Virus record (IMG/VR): IMGVR_UViG_3300030107_004269
Location: 1 to 37,701 of that record
Origin: a virus
Reading direction: 5' to 3' (one strand)
Length of the DNA stretch: 37,701 nt
Within the stretch, counting starts at the first letter, position 1; every line of letters starts with the position of its first letter. The position numbers and the translations under genes are program-made. Below, one piece after another: positions 15,294-25,900 of the stretch. The notes below the pieces were generated by a model. That model was not told the DNA's origin, did no database searches, and was given only the letters and a program-made list of their open reading frames with translations.

Positions 15294-15458
15294 ATGAAAT
15301 CAAGAGGTTTAGGCGACACTATAGAAAAAATTACAACAGCTACAGGCGTTAAAACTTTTACACAATTTTTACAAAAAAATGGTGTTTTAAAAAACGATTG
15401 TGGTTGCAATAAAAGAAAAGAAACGTTAAACAAAGCGTTTCCTTATAAAAATAAATAA
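15294..15458 (+). CDS. 54-aa CxC-motif protein
   Basis: A short frame, ATG at 15294 to TAA at 15456-15458, in a 224-base space otherwise empty of genes. The product starts MKSRGLGDTIEKITTATGVK, continues with a helix TFTQFLQKNGVL and ends DCGCNKRKETLNKAFPYKNK. The Cys-Gly-Cys pair followed by a basic cluster could bind a metal, or join another chain to form a zinc site. It ends one base before the next start. The start lies in ACAAATAAATG, matching the A-rich start context of the phage. Function is unknown; its position suggests a minor head-tail joining component. Confidence 0.6.
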   Translation: MKSRGLGDTIEKITTATGVKTFTQFLQKNGVLKNDCGCNKRKETLNKAFPYKNK

Positions 15459-15459
15459 T

Positions 15460-16182
15460 ATGCCAGTAAATATAGATACAGTATATCAAAAAGTTTTGGC
15501 TATAGCTAATAAAGAGCAAAGAGGTTATATAACTCCACAAGAGTTTAATTTATTTGCTAGTCAAGCTCAATTAGATCTTTTTGAACAATATTTTTACGAT
15601 ATAAATCAAATCAGCAGAGTTCATGGTAATGACACAGAATATTCCGATGCTTTAGAGTTAATTAACGAAAAAGTAGGTTTATTTAAGGTAAGAAGTGCGC
15701 CACTTAATTATAATTCTGGTTCTGGTGTTAATATGAATGTTTTTACCCTTCCTGCAAATCTTTATAGTTTAGGCACGGTTGTTTTCGACGGTTTATATGA
15801 AGTTGAACCTGTAAATGAAAACGAAGCCTTAACATATTTCAACTCTCCACTAGCAACTCCTAATAGAACTAGACCAGTTTATAATAAAATAGCAACTGGT
15901 TTAAAAGTTTACCCAACATCTATAGTATCAGATATTACTTGTACATTTACAAGAAAACCTAATCCAGCAAAATGGGCTTATGTTATAGTGCCAACAAGCA
16001 GTGGTAATGAAAAGGCTTTATATGATCCTGTAAACAGCACTGACTTTGAGTTACATTCAACTGAAGAAACAAAACTTGTTCATAAAATATTAGAATTATC
16101 AGGTATTATGACTGAAGATCAAGGATTGTATATGCAAGCAGACAAAGAGCAGCAACAAAAAGAATTAAAAGAAAAACAATAA
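15460..16182 (+). CDS. Head-tail connector/ring protein candidate
   Basis: 240 aa. The N-terminus (VYQKVLAIANKEQRGYITPQ, then EFNLFASQAQLDLFEQYF) is an amphipathic helical region of the sort found in short-tail ring proteins. The middle is beta-rich (FTLPANLYSLGTVVFDG, DITCTFTRKPNPAKWAYVIV). The end (KLVHKILELSGIMTEDQGLY followed by a Gln/Lys-rich helix) is alpha-helical. It lies between the head genes and the 442-aa and 1796-aa tail proteins, where crAss-like and P22/T7-type phages keep their adaptor and tail-tube rings. No exact family name can be given from sequence alone. Confidence 0.62.
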   Translation: MPVNIDTVYQKVLAIANKEQRGYITPQEFNLFASQAQLDLFEQYFYDINQISRVHGNDTEYSDALELINEKVGLFKVRSAPLNYNSGSGVNMNVFTLPANLYSLGTVVFDGLYEVEPVNENEALTYFNSPLATPNRTRPVYNKIATGLKVYPTSIVSDITCTFTRKPNPAKWAYVIVPTSSGNEKALYDPVNSTDFELHSTEETKLVHKILELSGIMTEDQGLYMQADKEQQQKELKEKQ

Positions 16183-16186
16183 ATAA

Positions 16187-17515
16187 ATGGGATTAATTAC
16201 ACAAAACGAACACAGTTATTATTCTGATGAAAGAAATAGTGGTAATTATCAATTTACAGATTTAGATACTATTATAAATCAGTTTATTGTTAGTTACGTT
16301 GGTGAAGACAAGTTGATATCTAAAGTTAAAAAAACAGACGTTGCTTTTCACGCACAAAGAGCGTTACAAGAATTATCTTTTGACACCTTTAAATCAATAA
16401 AATCTCAAGAATTAACAGTACCACCTTCTCTAAGATTAATGCTACCACAAGATTATGTAAACTACACTAATATATCTTGGGTAGATGCTGCTGGTGTACA
16501 ACGTACTATATATCCAATTAGTAAAGTCTCAAATCCACAGCGTAAAGGAAACTTTATTAATAACAGTTCTTTTAATAAAGATGCAGACAAGTGGACGTTG
16601 GGTACTGGTTGGGAATGGACTAATTATGTTTCTTCTCATGATAATGATAGTGGGGCTATATTAGGTACTAGCGTAGCAGTCGGAGAAAAATTATCTATAC
16701 CTGTAGACGTTAAAATGGGTCGTAAGTATAAACTTAGATTTGATGTTAAACATCCGGTTTCTAGTGGTACACCAATAACAACTCCTCAAGCTGGTAATTT
16801 AAAAATTAGTCTTTATGGTGATGAAGGATATAAATGGGTTAATGGAAATGTAAACGGTACTGTGGTTTATGTACCAACAGTAACCGGTACAGAGTTTGTT
16901 GTAGATTTAGATATTAATTTAATAACTAATGATATTAATTTTCAAACCACAACAGATTCTGATTCTAAAACATTAGTTATAGAACCTGGTACCATAGCTT
17001 TTACTGGTATTATAGATAATATTGTTCTTGTAGACGACAGCGCGGGTCACTTTGAAAAAAATAATTTAATTTCTAGTAGTTTTGGAAAATACAGATCTCG
17101 TGTTCCTTATAATAATCATGATGATTATATTGACGATACTCATTGGCGTCTTGATAACGAAAGATATGGACTAGATCCTCAATATGCACATGTAAATGGA
17201 TCGTTTTTTATTGATAATGATATTTTACATTTTAGTTCTAATATTTCAGGAAAAAATATAGTATTAAAATATATAAGCGACAGTCTAGGCACTGATCAAG
17301 AAATGCAAGTTCACAAATTTGCAGAAGAAGCTGTGTATAAATGGATAGCATATGCAATAGTTTCTACAAGAGCTAATATGCCACAATTTCAAATACTTAG
17401 ACTTAAAAAAGAAAAATTTGCTGAAACTAGAAAAGCAAAATTAAGATTATCAAATTTAAAATTAGAAGAATTAACTCAAATACTTAGAGGTAAATCTAAG
17501 TGGATAAAACACTAA
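16187..17515 (+). CDS. Tail tube/ring protein with inserted carbohydrate-binding-like domain
   Basis: 442 aa. The core is split. Residues 1-~118 hold a helical N-terminus (ITQNEHSYYSDERNSGNYQF, FHAQRALQELSFDTFK) and a strand pair LMLPQDYVNYTNISWVD; residues ~300-442 complete the fold (HWRLDNERYGLDPQYAHV, AEEAVYKWIAYAIVSTRANM). Between them, ~121-285 form a jelly-roll-like module, GNFINNSSFNKDADKWTLGT with GWEW, then KMGRKYKLRFDVKHP and ending FTGIIDNIVLVDD. That pattern is typical of carbohydrate-binding modules of the CBM4/9 type. It is located just upstream of the muzzle gene. The core is likely a ring of the short tail and the insert probably projects outward to touch glycans. The family call is inferred. 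Confidence 0.65.
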   Translation: MGLITQNEHSYYSDERNSGNYQFTDLDTIINQFIVSYVGEDKLISKVKKTDVAFHAQRALQELSFDTFKSIKSQELTVPPSLRLMLPQDYVNYTNISWVDAAGVQRTIYPISKVSNPQRKGNFINNSSFNKDADKWTLGTGWEWTNYVSSHDNDSGAILGTSVAVGEKLSIPVDVKMGRKYKLRFDVKHPVSSGTPITTPQAGNLKISLYGDEGYKWVNGNVNGTVVYVPTVTGTEFVVDLDINLITNDINFQTTTDSDSKTLVIEPGTIAFTGIIDNIVLVDDSAGHFEKNNLISSSFGKYRSRVPYNNHDDYIDDTHWRLDNERYGLDPQYAHVNGSFFIDNDILHFSSNISGKNIVLKYISDSLGTDQEMQVHKFAEEAVYKWIAYAIVSTRANMPQFQILRLKKEKFAETRKAKLRLSNLKLEELTQILRGKSKWIKH

Positions 17516-17518
17516 TAT

Positions 17519-20500
17519 ATGCCAAAGCTTAAAAACGTTTTTACCTCTGGTAAAATGAATAAGGATCTTGATGAAAGACTTGTTCCCAATGGTGAATATA
17601 GACATGCCGCAAACGTAGAGGTTAGCACTTCTGACAAGGAGGGTGTTGGTGTTGTTAAAAATATAAAAGGAAATCAATCTGTAGTAACATGGCCAACTAA
17701 TATTAGCGATAATTTAGAAATATCTACATATTATGCAAAAGGTACGGGGTACAAACAACGCGTTGACACTGTTGCTTCTATAGCGGATAATGAAAACGAA
17801 AAATTATTTTGGTTAACTACTGGCGAATCTATTGGTCGTCAAGCTTTTGATAAATCTTCTGGAATATTTTCTTTAAGAGATCAACCTGTAGATACAAATG
17901 GAATAAAAGGTTGGACAAAAAAAGACATAATATTTGAAGTTACTAAATCAATGACATCAACGTCTAGCTTTGATTTTAATATTCAACCTGTTTTTGTAGA
18001 TATATTTCAATTTGGTAGAACTCAAATTGACACAGATATTGTTCCAACAGGAATGTCAATTGGTTCAATATTTATTGAAGACGGTAGATATATAGAAAAA
18101 AATATGTCTATACGCGCTATATGTAGCAACAGTGCTTTTGATGAATTAGAAAACCGATATAGCGATCATGTTTTTGTTAAAAGCGTAGGTTTAGTTCCTA
18201 CTCTTACTCATCCACACAGAACACAAATAGTGTTATCTCATCCTCAGAATATTCCTTCTGCTTACACCCCTATAATGTTTATTTTTGAAAGAAAAAGAGT
18301 GTTAAACTTTGATAAAGACAACTTGATAACAGGTTTGAATATTATAGATGATCTACTTTTTTGGACTGATGGCGTGTCAGAACCTAAAAAAATAAATACA
18401 TTAAGATCTAAGTTAGGTACAGATTTTAGCGGTGATGTACATACAAAACTTTTTAGAAACAACACTCTTGTTTCACCAACAGAGTATGTAAAAGAAGAAC
18501 ACATAACAGTTATAAAACCCGCCCCTAAAACAAGTCCTAACATTCATGTTAATTTAGAAGGAAGAGAAGGTGTTTTAGAATGTAACGCTACAACCACATC
18601 TGAGTTTATTTCTAAAGGTGCTGATATTCAAATGAAATTTGAAGGAGATAATGATAGGCCAAGTTTTTTAGTAAATGATATAATACTAATACAAACTCAA
18701 ACGCAAGAGCTTACAAAACCTTTGCCTGAAAACTTTGTCTTTAAAGTTCAAATTAAAGAAATAACTGGAACACCTACAAATTCAATTCTTTGTATAGCGC
18801 GCGTTGTGTATTTAGCCGCTAATGCATCAAACTCTCCTGATGATTATAGAGCTAGACTTGAAGAAGTTACACAACCAATATTTGAAACTAAATTTCCTAG
18901 ATTTGCTTATAGATATAAGTTCGAAGACGGGGAATATTCTCCAACAAGTCCATTTACCGATGTAGTGTTTTTTCCTGATAATTATAATTACCACCCAAAA
19001 GAAGCTTATAATTTAGGAATGAAAAATACTATAAAAGAGTTAGTATTAAAAGATTTTGTATCTCCATACATTCCAAAAGATGTAACTGAAATAGATATTT
19101 TATATAAAGAAGAAAAATCACCAAATATATATTCTATTGACACCATTAAGATAAATGATCCTTTGAATCAGAACTTTAATGGGGCGTGGTATAACTCTTG
19201 GACTCATCCAGGTAGTTTTGCAATGGACAACGCACATACGGGTTCATATAAAATATTATCTGAAAATATTTATGCTTCATTACCAGAAGATCAAACCTTA
19301 AGACATTGGGATTTTGTACCTAAAAAAGCTATAGCACAAGAGATAGTCGCAAATAGATTAGTGTACGGTAATTATACACACGGATATAATTTAAAAGATT
19401 TTGCAAATCAAATTGTAAAACCTAAAATCAATGTTGGTTATGAACCAAGAATAGGTGAGTGGTTAGATGATGGTGAGACTGCGGTTGGAAGAAAATCTTT
19501 AAAATCATTAAGAACATATAAACTAGGTTTAGCTTATTTAGATAAATATGGTAGACAAACACCTGTGTTTACAGACAAAGATTCTTCTGTAACAATACCA
19601 AAAATTGAATCAATAAACGCTAATAACTTAACAACTGTTATAGAGAACGAACCTCCTCATTGGGCTGAATATTATAAGGTTTTTGTAAAAGAAATTACAA
19701 ATGAATATTACAATCTAGCAATGGATAGAATATATGAAGCCGGAGATGATAACGTTTGGATTTCTTTTCCTTCTGCAGAAAGAAATAAAGTTGATGAAGA
19801 CACTTATCTAATACTAAAAAAGAAACCTGATGTAAGTGGTTCGCAAGCTTTGGTCTCAGAAGAGGGTAAATATAAAGTTATAGCTATAGAAAATGAAGCT
19901 CCAGATTTTGTAAAAACAAGGAATAAAAAATTAGGGTCTGTTAATGGTTTTGCAACTTTGTTTGACCACACGGGTGGTGACCATGTTGCACAAGCGTTTA
20001 TACCAGGTGCACACGTAAACCAAAAGCAATTTTCATTTTTATCTGGTGACTCCTCAACCTCTACTAGCAACTACGGTTGGGTAGGACAAGGTGGTGAAAG
20101 CGATCAGGATGAAATGGAAAAAGCAAGCCACATACAGTTTTTAAGTGATTCTGGATATAAAAGTCCAAGATATGAAATAAATAATATTACCAAAGAAACA
20201 GGTCCTAATAGGTATCATGTAGAAATAAAAGGAGACGGTGTAGCAGATCATGATTATCAATGGCTCAGCGGAACAAACCCATCTAATTCTTCGTCTGGTA
20301 CCCAATATACAAATGTTGGTGTTTGTTCAGGCATAACTGTTGTTATTTATAAATCCGAAATAAAAAATTTACCAGAATTTGATGGTAGATTTTTTGTTAA
20401 AATTAGAAAAGATGAATTAGTAGTTGACAATTTATATACAAAACAAACTTCGTCCCAAAAACAAATTACAGCCGGTTCAACTGGTGTTTATTACTTTGCT

Positions 20501-22909
20501 GATGATCTAGCTCCAAAATGGGGAAGAGGACATAAAATTCAAAAAAACGAATTTGTATTTGGTACAATAACAAGTGCAAACGCCGCCTCAATACCAAGTT
20601 CAAATACAGCGTCTTATAATACTGGTATTCATAGTGATTTTGTAACAAACAACGTAACAAGTTCTGGTGTTGGAGCTAGTCATAGAGTTGCTGATTGGGA
20701 TAGTTTAATTGGTACTTCAAGCAAATGGTTTATTGATCAAGTTTTTTACGCTATAGGTCAAGGTGGTAGTGAGCCAAGTAGATTTAATCCAAATAAATTT
20801 AAGTGGGGAATGGGATTTGGAAGAGGTATATATGAAATAAATGGTGGTAATGCGGCTGTAATGGAATTAGCTTTTGCTGGTATTAAACCAGACCCTTTAA
20901 CACAGCAAGCAATAGACAATCCAACTAATTGGGTTATTGGAGACGCGTCGAATAAAAGCCACGATCAAGAAAGTTCAACAACAAGAAGAATATTTAACGG
21001 GTCACAATTTAAATTTGCTGACGATCCAGATGGTACTATTTATACTATTATTAACAATCCTTATAAAATGAAAAGGGTTAATCATACGTCAATGTATGAG
21101 GCTATGCACGGAAACGTATTTACAGACTCTTACTCAACTACATTTGGGTCTCCGTTTGGAAGATCAAATTATAGACGATGGGATAGACAAAGCGGGTTTG
21201 ATTATTTTAATTACAGCGCTGGGTCATCACGAAAATCTAAATTAGCTTTTACTGCTGAGTTTTGTCCTTGGGCAATTCCATATTATACAACGATAAAACC
21301 AGATAGCGAAGGAGTCTCTTCAACGTTGATTAACGTTCAACACAGCCCAGGGCATTTACCTAGCTATCGCCATGTTAATGGGGCTTTGGAAGCGTTTAAC
21401 ACCCCAAATTGGGTAGACCCAGATATGCACGCTAAAGAGTATTTTACTAATAACAAATGGACTGTTAATGACATTGTAAATAATGGTGGTACTACACCAG
21501 GCGTGTATGGTAGTGATCCAGATATGGTTACTTTTCAAGGTAAACTTCTAGGACCTACTAATAAGGCTATTTTTCTACAATCTAATAATAGACGGGTGAC
21601 GTGGAGATTTAAAATATCACCAAGTCCATTTCAACAAAATTGGAATCCAATTGATCCAGCTAAACATAGTTCTAATGGTACACTTATGCCAAAAGCAGAT
21701 AGAGCTACATCGATTATTTGGTTAAAACCAGACGAAGGAGACGAATCTTTAAATCAACAAAGCTCTAATCCTGCTGTTTTTGAAACAGAGCCAAGAAGTA
21801 ATGTAGATTTAGACATGTATCATGAAACAAACATGCAATATCCTATATATTTAGATGATGTGCATGGTTATGATTTTGCACCTGTTGGATCTAAAGTTTT
21901 TACCAATGCTTCACTAAAAAATGATCCTGACGAAAGCATACTACCTGACGATGCTACTATTTATTCTTGGGATGATACTAAATTGCAAATATGGAGTGAT
22001 ATCACTGGTGGAATTGTAACTTTTGATCTTGGTGAAATTAGTTTTTCTAATGACGAAGAATTTACTTTTATAAGACCAGACGGGAATTATACTACGGCTA
22101 ATTTAAACGTTAATTATACTTTTGCTAATTCTCAAGTAGTTGATTATTTATTGTTCAATAGAAATATCTCTAAAAATAGAATTGGATTAAGTTGGTATAA
22201 TTGCTTTTCTTTTCAAAATGGGGTAGAATCAGATAGAGTTAGAGATGATTTTAATGCAGAAACTATAAACAATGGACCAAAAGTATCTACAATATCTTTA
22301 AGGCAATATAAAGAGGAAGTAAGAAAAAGCGGTTTAGTATATTCTTCTTTGTATAATTCGAAAACAGGTTTAAACGGCTTAAATCAATTTATAGAAGCTA
22401 ATCAAATAACTAAAGATCTAAACCCAGCATATGGTAGCGTACAAAAGCTTTTTACTAGAAATACTGATTTAGTTGCTTTTTGTGAAGATAGAATTTTAAA
22501 AATATTAGCAAATAAAGATGCTTTATACAACGCAGACGGTAATCCTCAATTAATATCTTCAAATGCTGTATTAGGACAAGCACAACCTTTTGTTGGTGAT
22601 TATGGTATATCTAAAAATCCAGAATCATTTTCAAGTGAATCATATAGAGTTTATTTTACAGACAAAAGTAGAGGCGCTGTAATGAGATTATCTTTAGATG
22701 GTCTAGAACCTATATCAGATCATGGTATGAAGTCTTGGTTTAATGAAAATTTAAAATATGGTGAAAAATTATTAGGATCGTATGACATGAAAAAGATGGA
22801 ATACAATTTAACAATATTACCATTTAACGAGCGTGAAGAGTATATAACATTTAATTTACCAAACTGGATTGATATTCCAATATATGACGATCCGTTAGGA
22901 GCAATGTAA
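17519..22909 (+). CDS. Muzzle/nozzle-like large tail protein (gp10-like)
   Basis: 1796 aa, one of the largest products here. The N-terminal signature LKNVFTSGKMNKDLDERLVP followed by NGEYRHAANVEVSTSDKEGV is characteristic of the P22 gp10/T7 gp12-like nozzle and crAss-type muzzle family, which closes the tail tube and holds fibres. The middle is beta-rich, with segments such as FPRFAYRYKFEDGEYSPTSP (~460-480), DKYGRQTPVFTD (~675) and LPEFDGRFFVKIRKDELV (~955). The C-terminal part returns to conserved text: NSKTGLNGLNQFIEANQITK, SVQKLFTRNTDLVAFCEDRI, RVYFTDKSRGAVMRLS. Such repeated propeller-like strands fit the family. The length is at the high end and suggests extra surface insertions. No catalytic motif is seen. 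It starts 4 bases after the upstream gene. Confidence 0.8.
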   Translation: MPKLKNVFTSGKMNKDLDERLVPNGEYRHAANVEVSTSDKEGVGVVKNIKGNQSVVTWPTNISDNLEISTYYAKGTGYKQRVDTVASIADNENEKLFWLTTGESIGRQAFDKSSGIFSLRDQPVDTNGIKGWTKKDIIFEVTKSMTSTSSFDFNIQPVFVDIFQFGRTQIDTDIVPTGMSIGSIFIEDGRYIEKNMSIRAICSNSAFDELENRYSDHVFVKSVGLVPTLTHPHRTQIVLSHPQNIPSAYTPIMFIFERKRVLNFDKDNLITGLNIIDDLLFWTDGVSEPKKINTLRSKLGTDFSGDVHTKLFRNNTLVSPTEYVKEEHITVIKPAPKTSPNIHVNLEGREGVLECNATTTSEFISKGADIQMKFEGDNDRPSFLVNDIILIQTQTQELTKPLPENFVFKVQIKEITGTPTNSILCIARVVYLAANASNSPDDYRARLEEVTQPIFETKFPRFAYRYKFEDGEYSPTSPFTDVVFFPDNYNYHPKEAYNLGMKNTIKELVLKDFVSPYIPKDVTEIDILYKEEKSPNIYSIDTIKINDPLNQNFNGAWYNSWTHPGSFAMDNAHTGSYKILSENIYASLPEDQTLRHWDFVPKKAIAQEIVANRLVYGNYTHGYNLKDFANQIVKPKINVGYEPRIGEWLDDGETAVGRKSLKSLRTYKLGLAYLDKYGRQTPVFTDKDSSVTIPKIESINANNLTTVIENEPPHWAEYYKVFVKEITNEYYNLAMDRIYEAGDDNVWISFPSAERNKVDEDTYLILKKKPDVSGSQALVSEEGKYKVIAIENEAPDFVKTRNKKLGSVNGFATLFDHTGGDHVAQAFIPGAHVNQKQFSFLSGDSSTSTSNYGWVGQGGESDQDEMEKASHIQFLSDSGYKSPRYEINNITKETGPNRYHVEIKGDGVADHDYQWLSGTNPSNSSSGTQYTNVGVCSGITVVIYKSEIKNLPEFDGRFFVKIRKDELVVDNLYTKQTSSQKQITAGSTGVYYFADDLAPKWGRGHKIQKNEFVFGTITSANAASIPSSNTASYNTGIHSDFVTNNVTSSGVGASHRVADWDSLIGTSSKWFIDQVFYAIGQGGSEPSRFNPNKFKWGMGFGRGIYEINGGNAAVMELAFAGIKPDPLTQQAIDNPTNWVIGDASNKSHDQESSTTRRIFNGSQFKFADDPDGTIYTIINNPYKMKRVNHTSMYEAMHGNVFTDSYSTTFGSPFGRSNYRRWDRQSGFDYFNYSAGSSRKSKLAFTAEFCPWAIPYYTTIKPDSEGVSSTLINVQHSPGHLPSYRHVNGALEAFNTPNWVDPDMHAKEYFTNNKWTVNDIVNNGGTTPGVYGSDPDMVTFQGKLLGPTNKAIFLQSNNRRVTWRFKISPSPFQQNWNPIDPAKHSSNGTLMPKADRATSIIWLKPDEGDESLNQQSSNPAVFETEPRSNVDLDMYHETNMQYPIYLDDVHGYDFAPVGSKVFTNASLKNDPDESILPDDATIYSWDDTKLQIWSDITGGIVTFDLGEISFSNDEEFTFIRPDGNYTTANLNVNYTFANSQVVDYLLFNRNISKNRIGLSWYNCFSFQNGVESDRVRDDFNAETINNGPKVSTISLRQYKEEVRKSGLVYSSLYNSKTGLNGLNQFIEANQITKDLNPAYGSVQKLFTRNTDLVAFCEDRILKILANKDALYNADGNPQLISSNAVLGQAQPFVGDYGISKNPESFSSESYRVYFTDKSRGAVMRLSLDGLEPISDHGMKSWFNENLKYGEKLLGSYDMKKMEYNLTILPFNEREEYITFNLPNWIDIPIYDDPLGAM

Positions 22910-22919
22910 TAATAATAAT

Positions 22920-25900
22920 ATGGCGACAAGTATAGCGACAAATAATCAAAGAAATACACTTATAAAACCAGAGGACAACTTGCAAATTGGTAAGCCGGTA
23001 ACGCTATCTTTTAGCGAATCAGTTAGAGGATGGACTAGTTTTAAAAGTTTTATTCCACAATCAGGCGTTAGTTTGTCAGGTGAATATTATACGTTCGATA
23101 ATGGAACTCCATACATGCATAATTCTGAAACGGTTTCTATGAATACGTTTTACAACGTTTCTTATGAATCAAGTGTTTCTGTTGTTCTTAATGATCTAAC
23201 GTCGAATGTAAAAAGTTTTAAAACTCTAGAATATGAAGGTAGTCAGTCTAAAATAGAAGAGTTTATTACAGAGATAAAAGACGGTGTAAGATATAATGAC
23301 GGTGAATATTATAATTTAACACATAAATACGGTTGGTATGTAGATAATATAAAAACAGATTTACAAGAAGGTAAAGTTCCTGAGTTTATAAACAAAGAAG
23401 GAAAATGGTACAACTATATAAAAGGGGAAAATAGCACTAAACTGCCTGGTCAATTAAATGGAGTAATAAATAAATTAGATTCTAGAGAATTTTCTTTTCA
23501 AGGTTTGGGCTATGCTGGAGACGTTGATTATGTTGGTCCAATAATAAATAAATATTTATTAATAGGAGATTGGATAGATAGCTCAACAAGCACAACAGAG
23601 TGGCAAGATATGGTTAGTGTATTAAACGATTGGAATTCAGGGGCTGTTGTTGCTCCTTGGCAAGATCATATTCCATATGAAGATACTGACAATTCAAGTG
23701 ATCCTTTTACAATACAAGGTAATTTAACATTAAACTTACCTCAAAATGTAATGCAAACCTCATTAAAAAGAAGTATATATGTTATACCAAAAACAGATGC
23801 AGCGGGTAATTTAGAAGAATTATCTGCTCACTTTTTAAGTGTAAATAGAATGCACTTACAATCTACATCAATGGCGCCTTGGTTTGGTGTTGCTCAAAAT
23901 TATACTATTACTACAGCAGGAATACCATCACCTCATGGAAATGGATATACTGAATATAAAATTGTTCCAACAAGTGATTATCACGGTTTAGGATATAATT
24001 ATTTTCATAAATTAGGTTGGCCTATACACTTAACAACACAACATGAAGATATTGTTATAACAGAAATAAATGTAAAAGAAATATATAACGATATAAACAT
24101 AGACACGTATCCTAAATCAATAGAAATAGAATTAACATTATCTGAATTTCAACTAGATAGCATGCGAGATGTTTATGGAAACGGAACGCCTGCTTCAAAT
24201 AAGTACATTCCAGTTGATGTTGATTATTACCCTATAGATTTACCACAATCTTTAATTACTTTTGCAGTAGAACTTGATCAAATACCTTTAAGTGGTAGTT
24301 ATAATTCTACATCTGGACAATTCCATGCTTTAGGGCCAGATTCATCAACAAGTAATGATTTTAAATTTACTTTTTATGATAGCGCTAATTCTCCAGTTAT
24401 TGATTATAACCATCTTATTCAAACTACTCTTCCTAGTATAATAGCTAATTCTCCGGTCAATAATAAACCAACTATAGGAATTTTTCCAGCTATGGATCCA
24501 GGTGTTCCTATAAATGCAGGTGTATTTTTAGGCACCAGTTTTAAAACTAATTGTGAAAGTTATGCTGACACTTCGCCAGATATAGTGGACGCTATATTTA
24601 CAGAACAATTAAAAGCAACACCTAATCAACTAAGTGTAGATCAAAATCCTAGTGGTCCTTCTTATGTAACAAATGGTTATAACTGGAATTGTAACGATTC
24701 AACTCAACCAATTGGTGTTACGTATCCTCCAAATCAAAGTTCTGGTTTAGATTTGTTAAGAGAATTAAGTGTTTCAGCTTGTAGTGGTGGGGCAAATGCA
24801 AGTCAATCTACAGACATATTAAATAATAATATTAGAACAATACCGTTTATTTTACCTCCATTTGATGTTGTTGTTGATATGGGTAAAATATATCACGATT
24901 TAACTAATACTCCTTTTGCAAATGTTTATGGTTGTACCGATCCTTTAGCGCTTAATTTTAACGCACTAGCAACTATTGATGATGGATCATGTATTTACCC
25001 TTCTTGGGATTGTGATGGTCAAGGGAATTGTTCAGACCCATTAGATGGCACTGGAGCGTATTCTACGCTAGCAGCTTGTCAAGCGGCTTGTGTAGTGCCA
25101 ATACCTGGGTGTACGCTTCCTAGCGCAGTTAATTATGATTCAACAGCGACTGTTGATGATGGTTCATGTTATTGGAATTGGTGCACAGATCCAGCGGCAG
25201 ATAATTATGAAGAAATTTGTAACAACGTAACAACTTTAGCACAAGTAATGTCATATGGAGGTTTTGGATCACTAGTATCACTTAATGCTTGTTGTAACTA
25301 TTCTACACCACCTTGTGTAAACCCTACGTTTAATTTTGTGGGTACATTGCCTTCTGGTGTAACTGCTATTATTGATGCTAATGATTCAGGTATTGGAATT
25401 GACGTGGACATGAGCAACACCAATTACGAACAAATAAGTTGGTGGAGTTCGCCTTGGTTTGCATCTGGACAACAAACAACACCTTATAATTGGTATGAAA
25501 TAACTGCTTGGTGGGGTCAGTTAGTTGGGAATAACACAATACAAAACTCAGGAGGAACGTTAATACCTCAAACTTTTGATAAATGGTATGATACTGCTTG
25601 GTATTATAGTTGGGGTAATACTGTGCCTTTATTTCCTAATTGGCAAGGCTTTACTTCTCAGTTAAATGGAATGATGAGTTGGTATGATAAATCTGAAGAT
25701 AATGTTTATTTTTGGAGTGGCAACTCTATAATGTGGCAAATGGAATTTGATGGTGGAATTGGAGATTTTGATCCAGGAACTAGTTTAGGAATTGCTAATA
25801 ACCTTGTTGGTGCACAAGCTAAAACAGCGGGTATAGCTACAAAAATAAATTTAGGACCAGATTGGACTAACTATATAAATACATACACAATAGAAATAGA

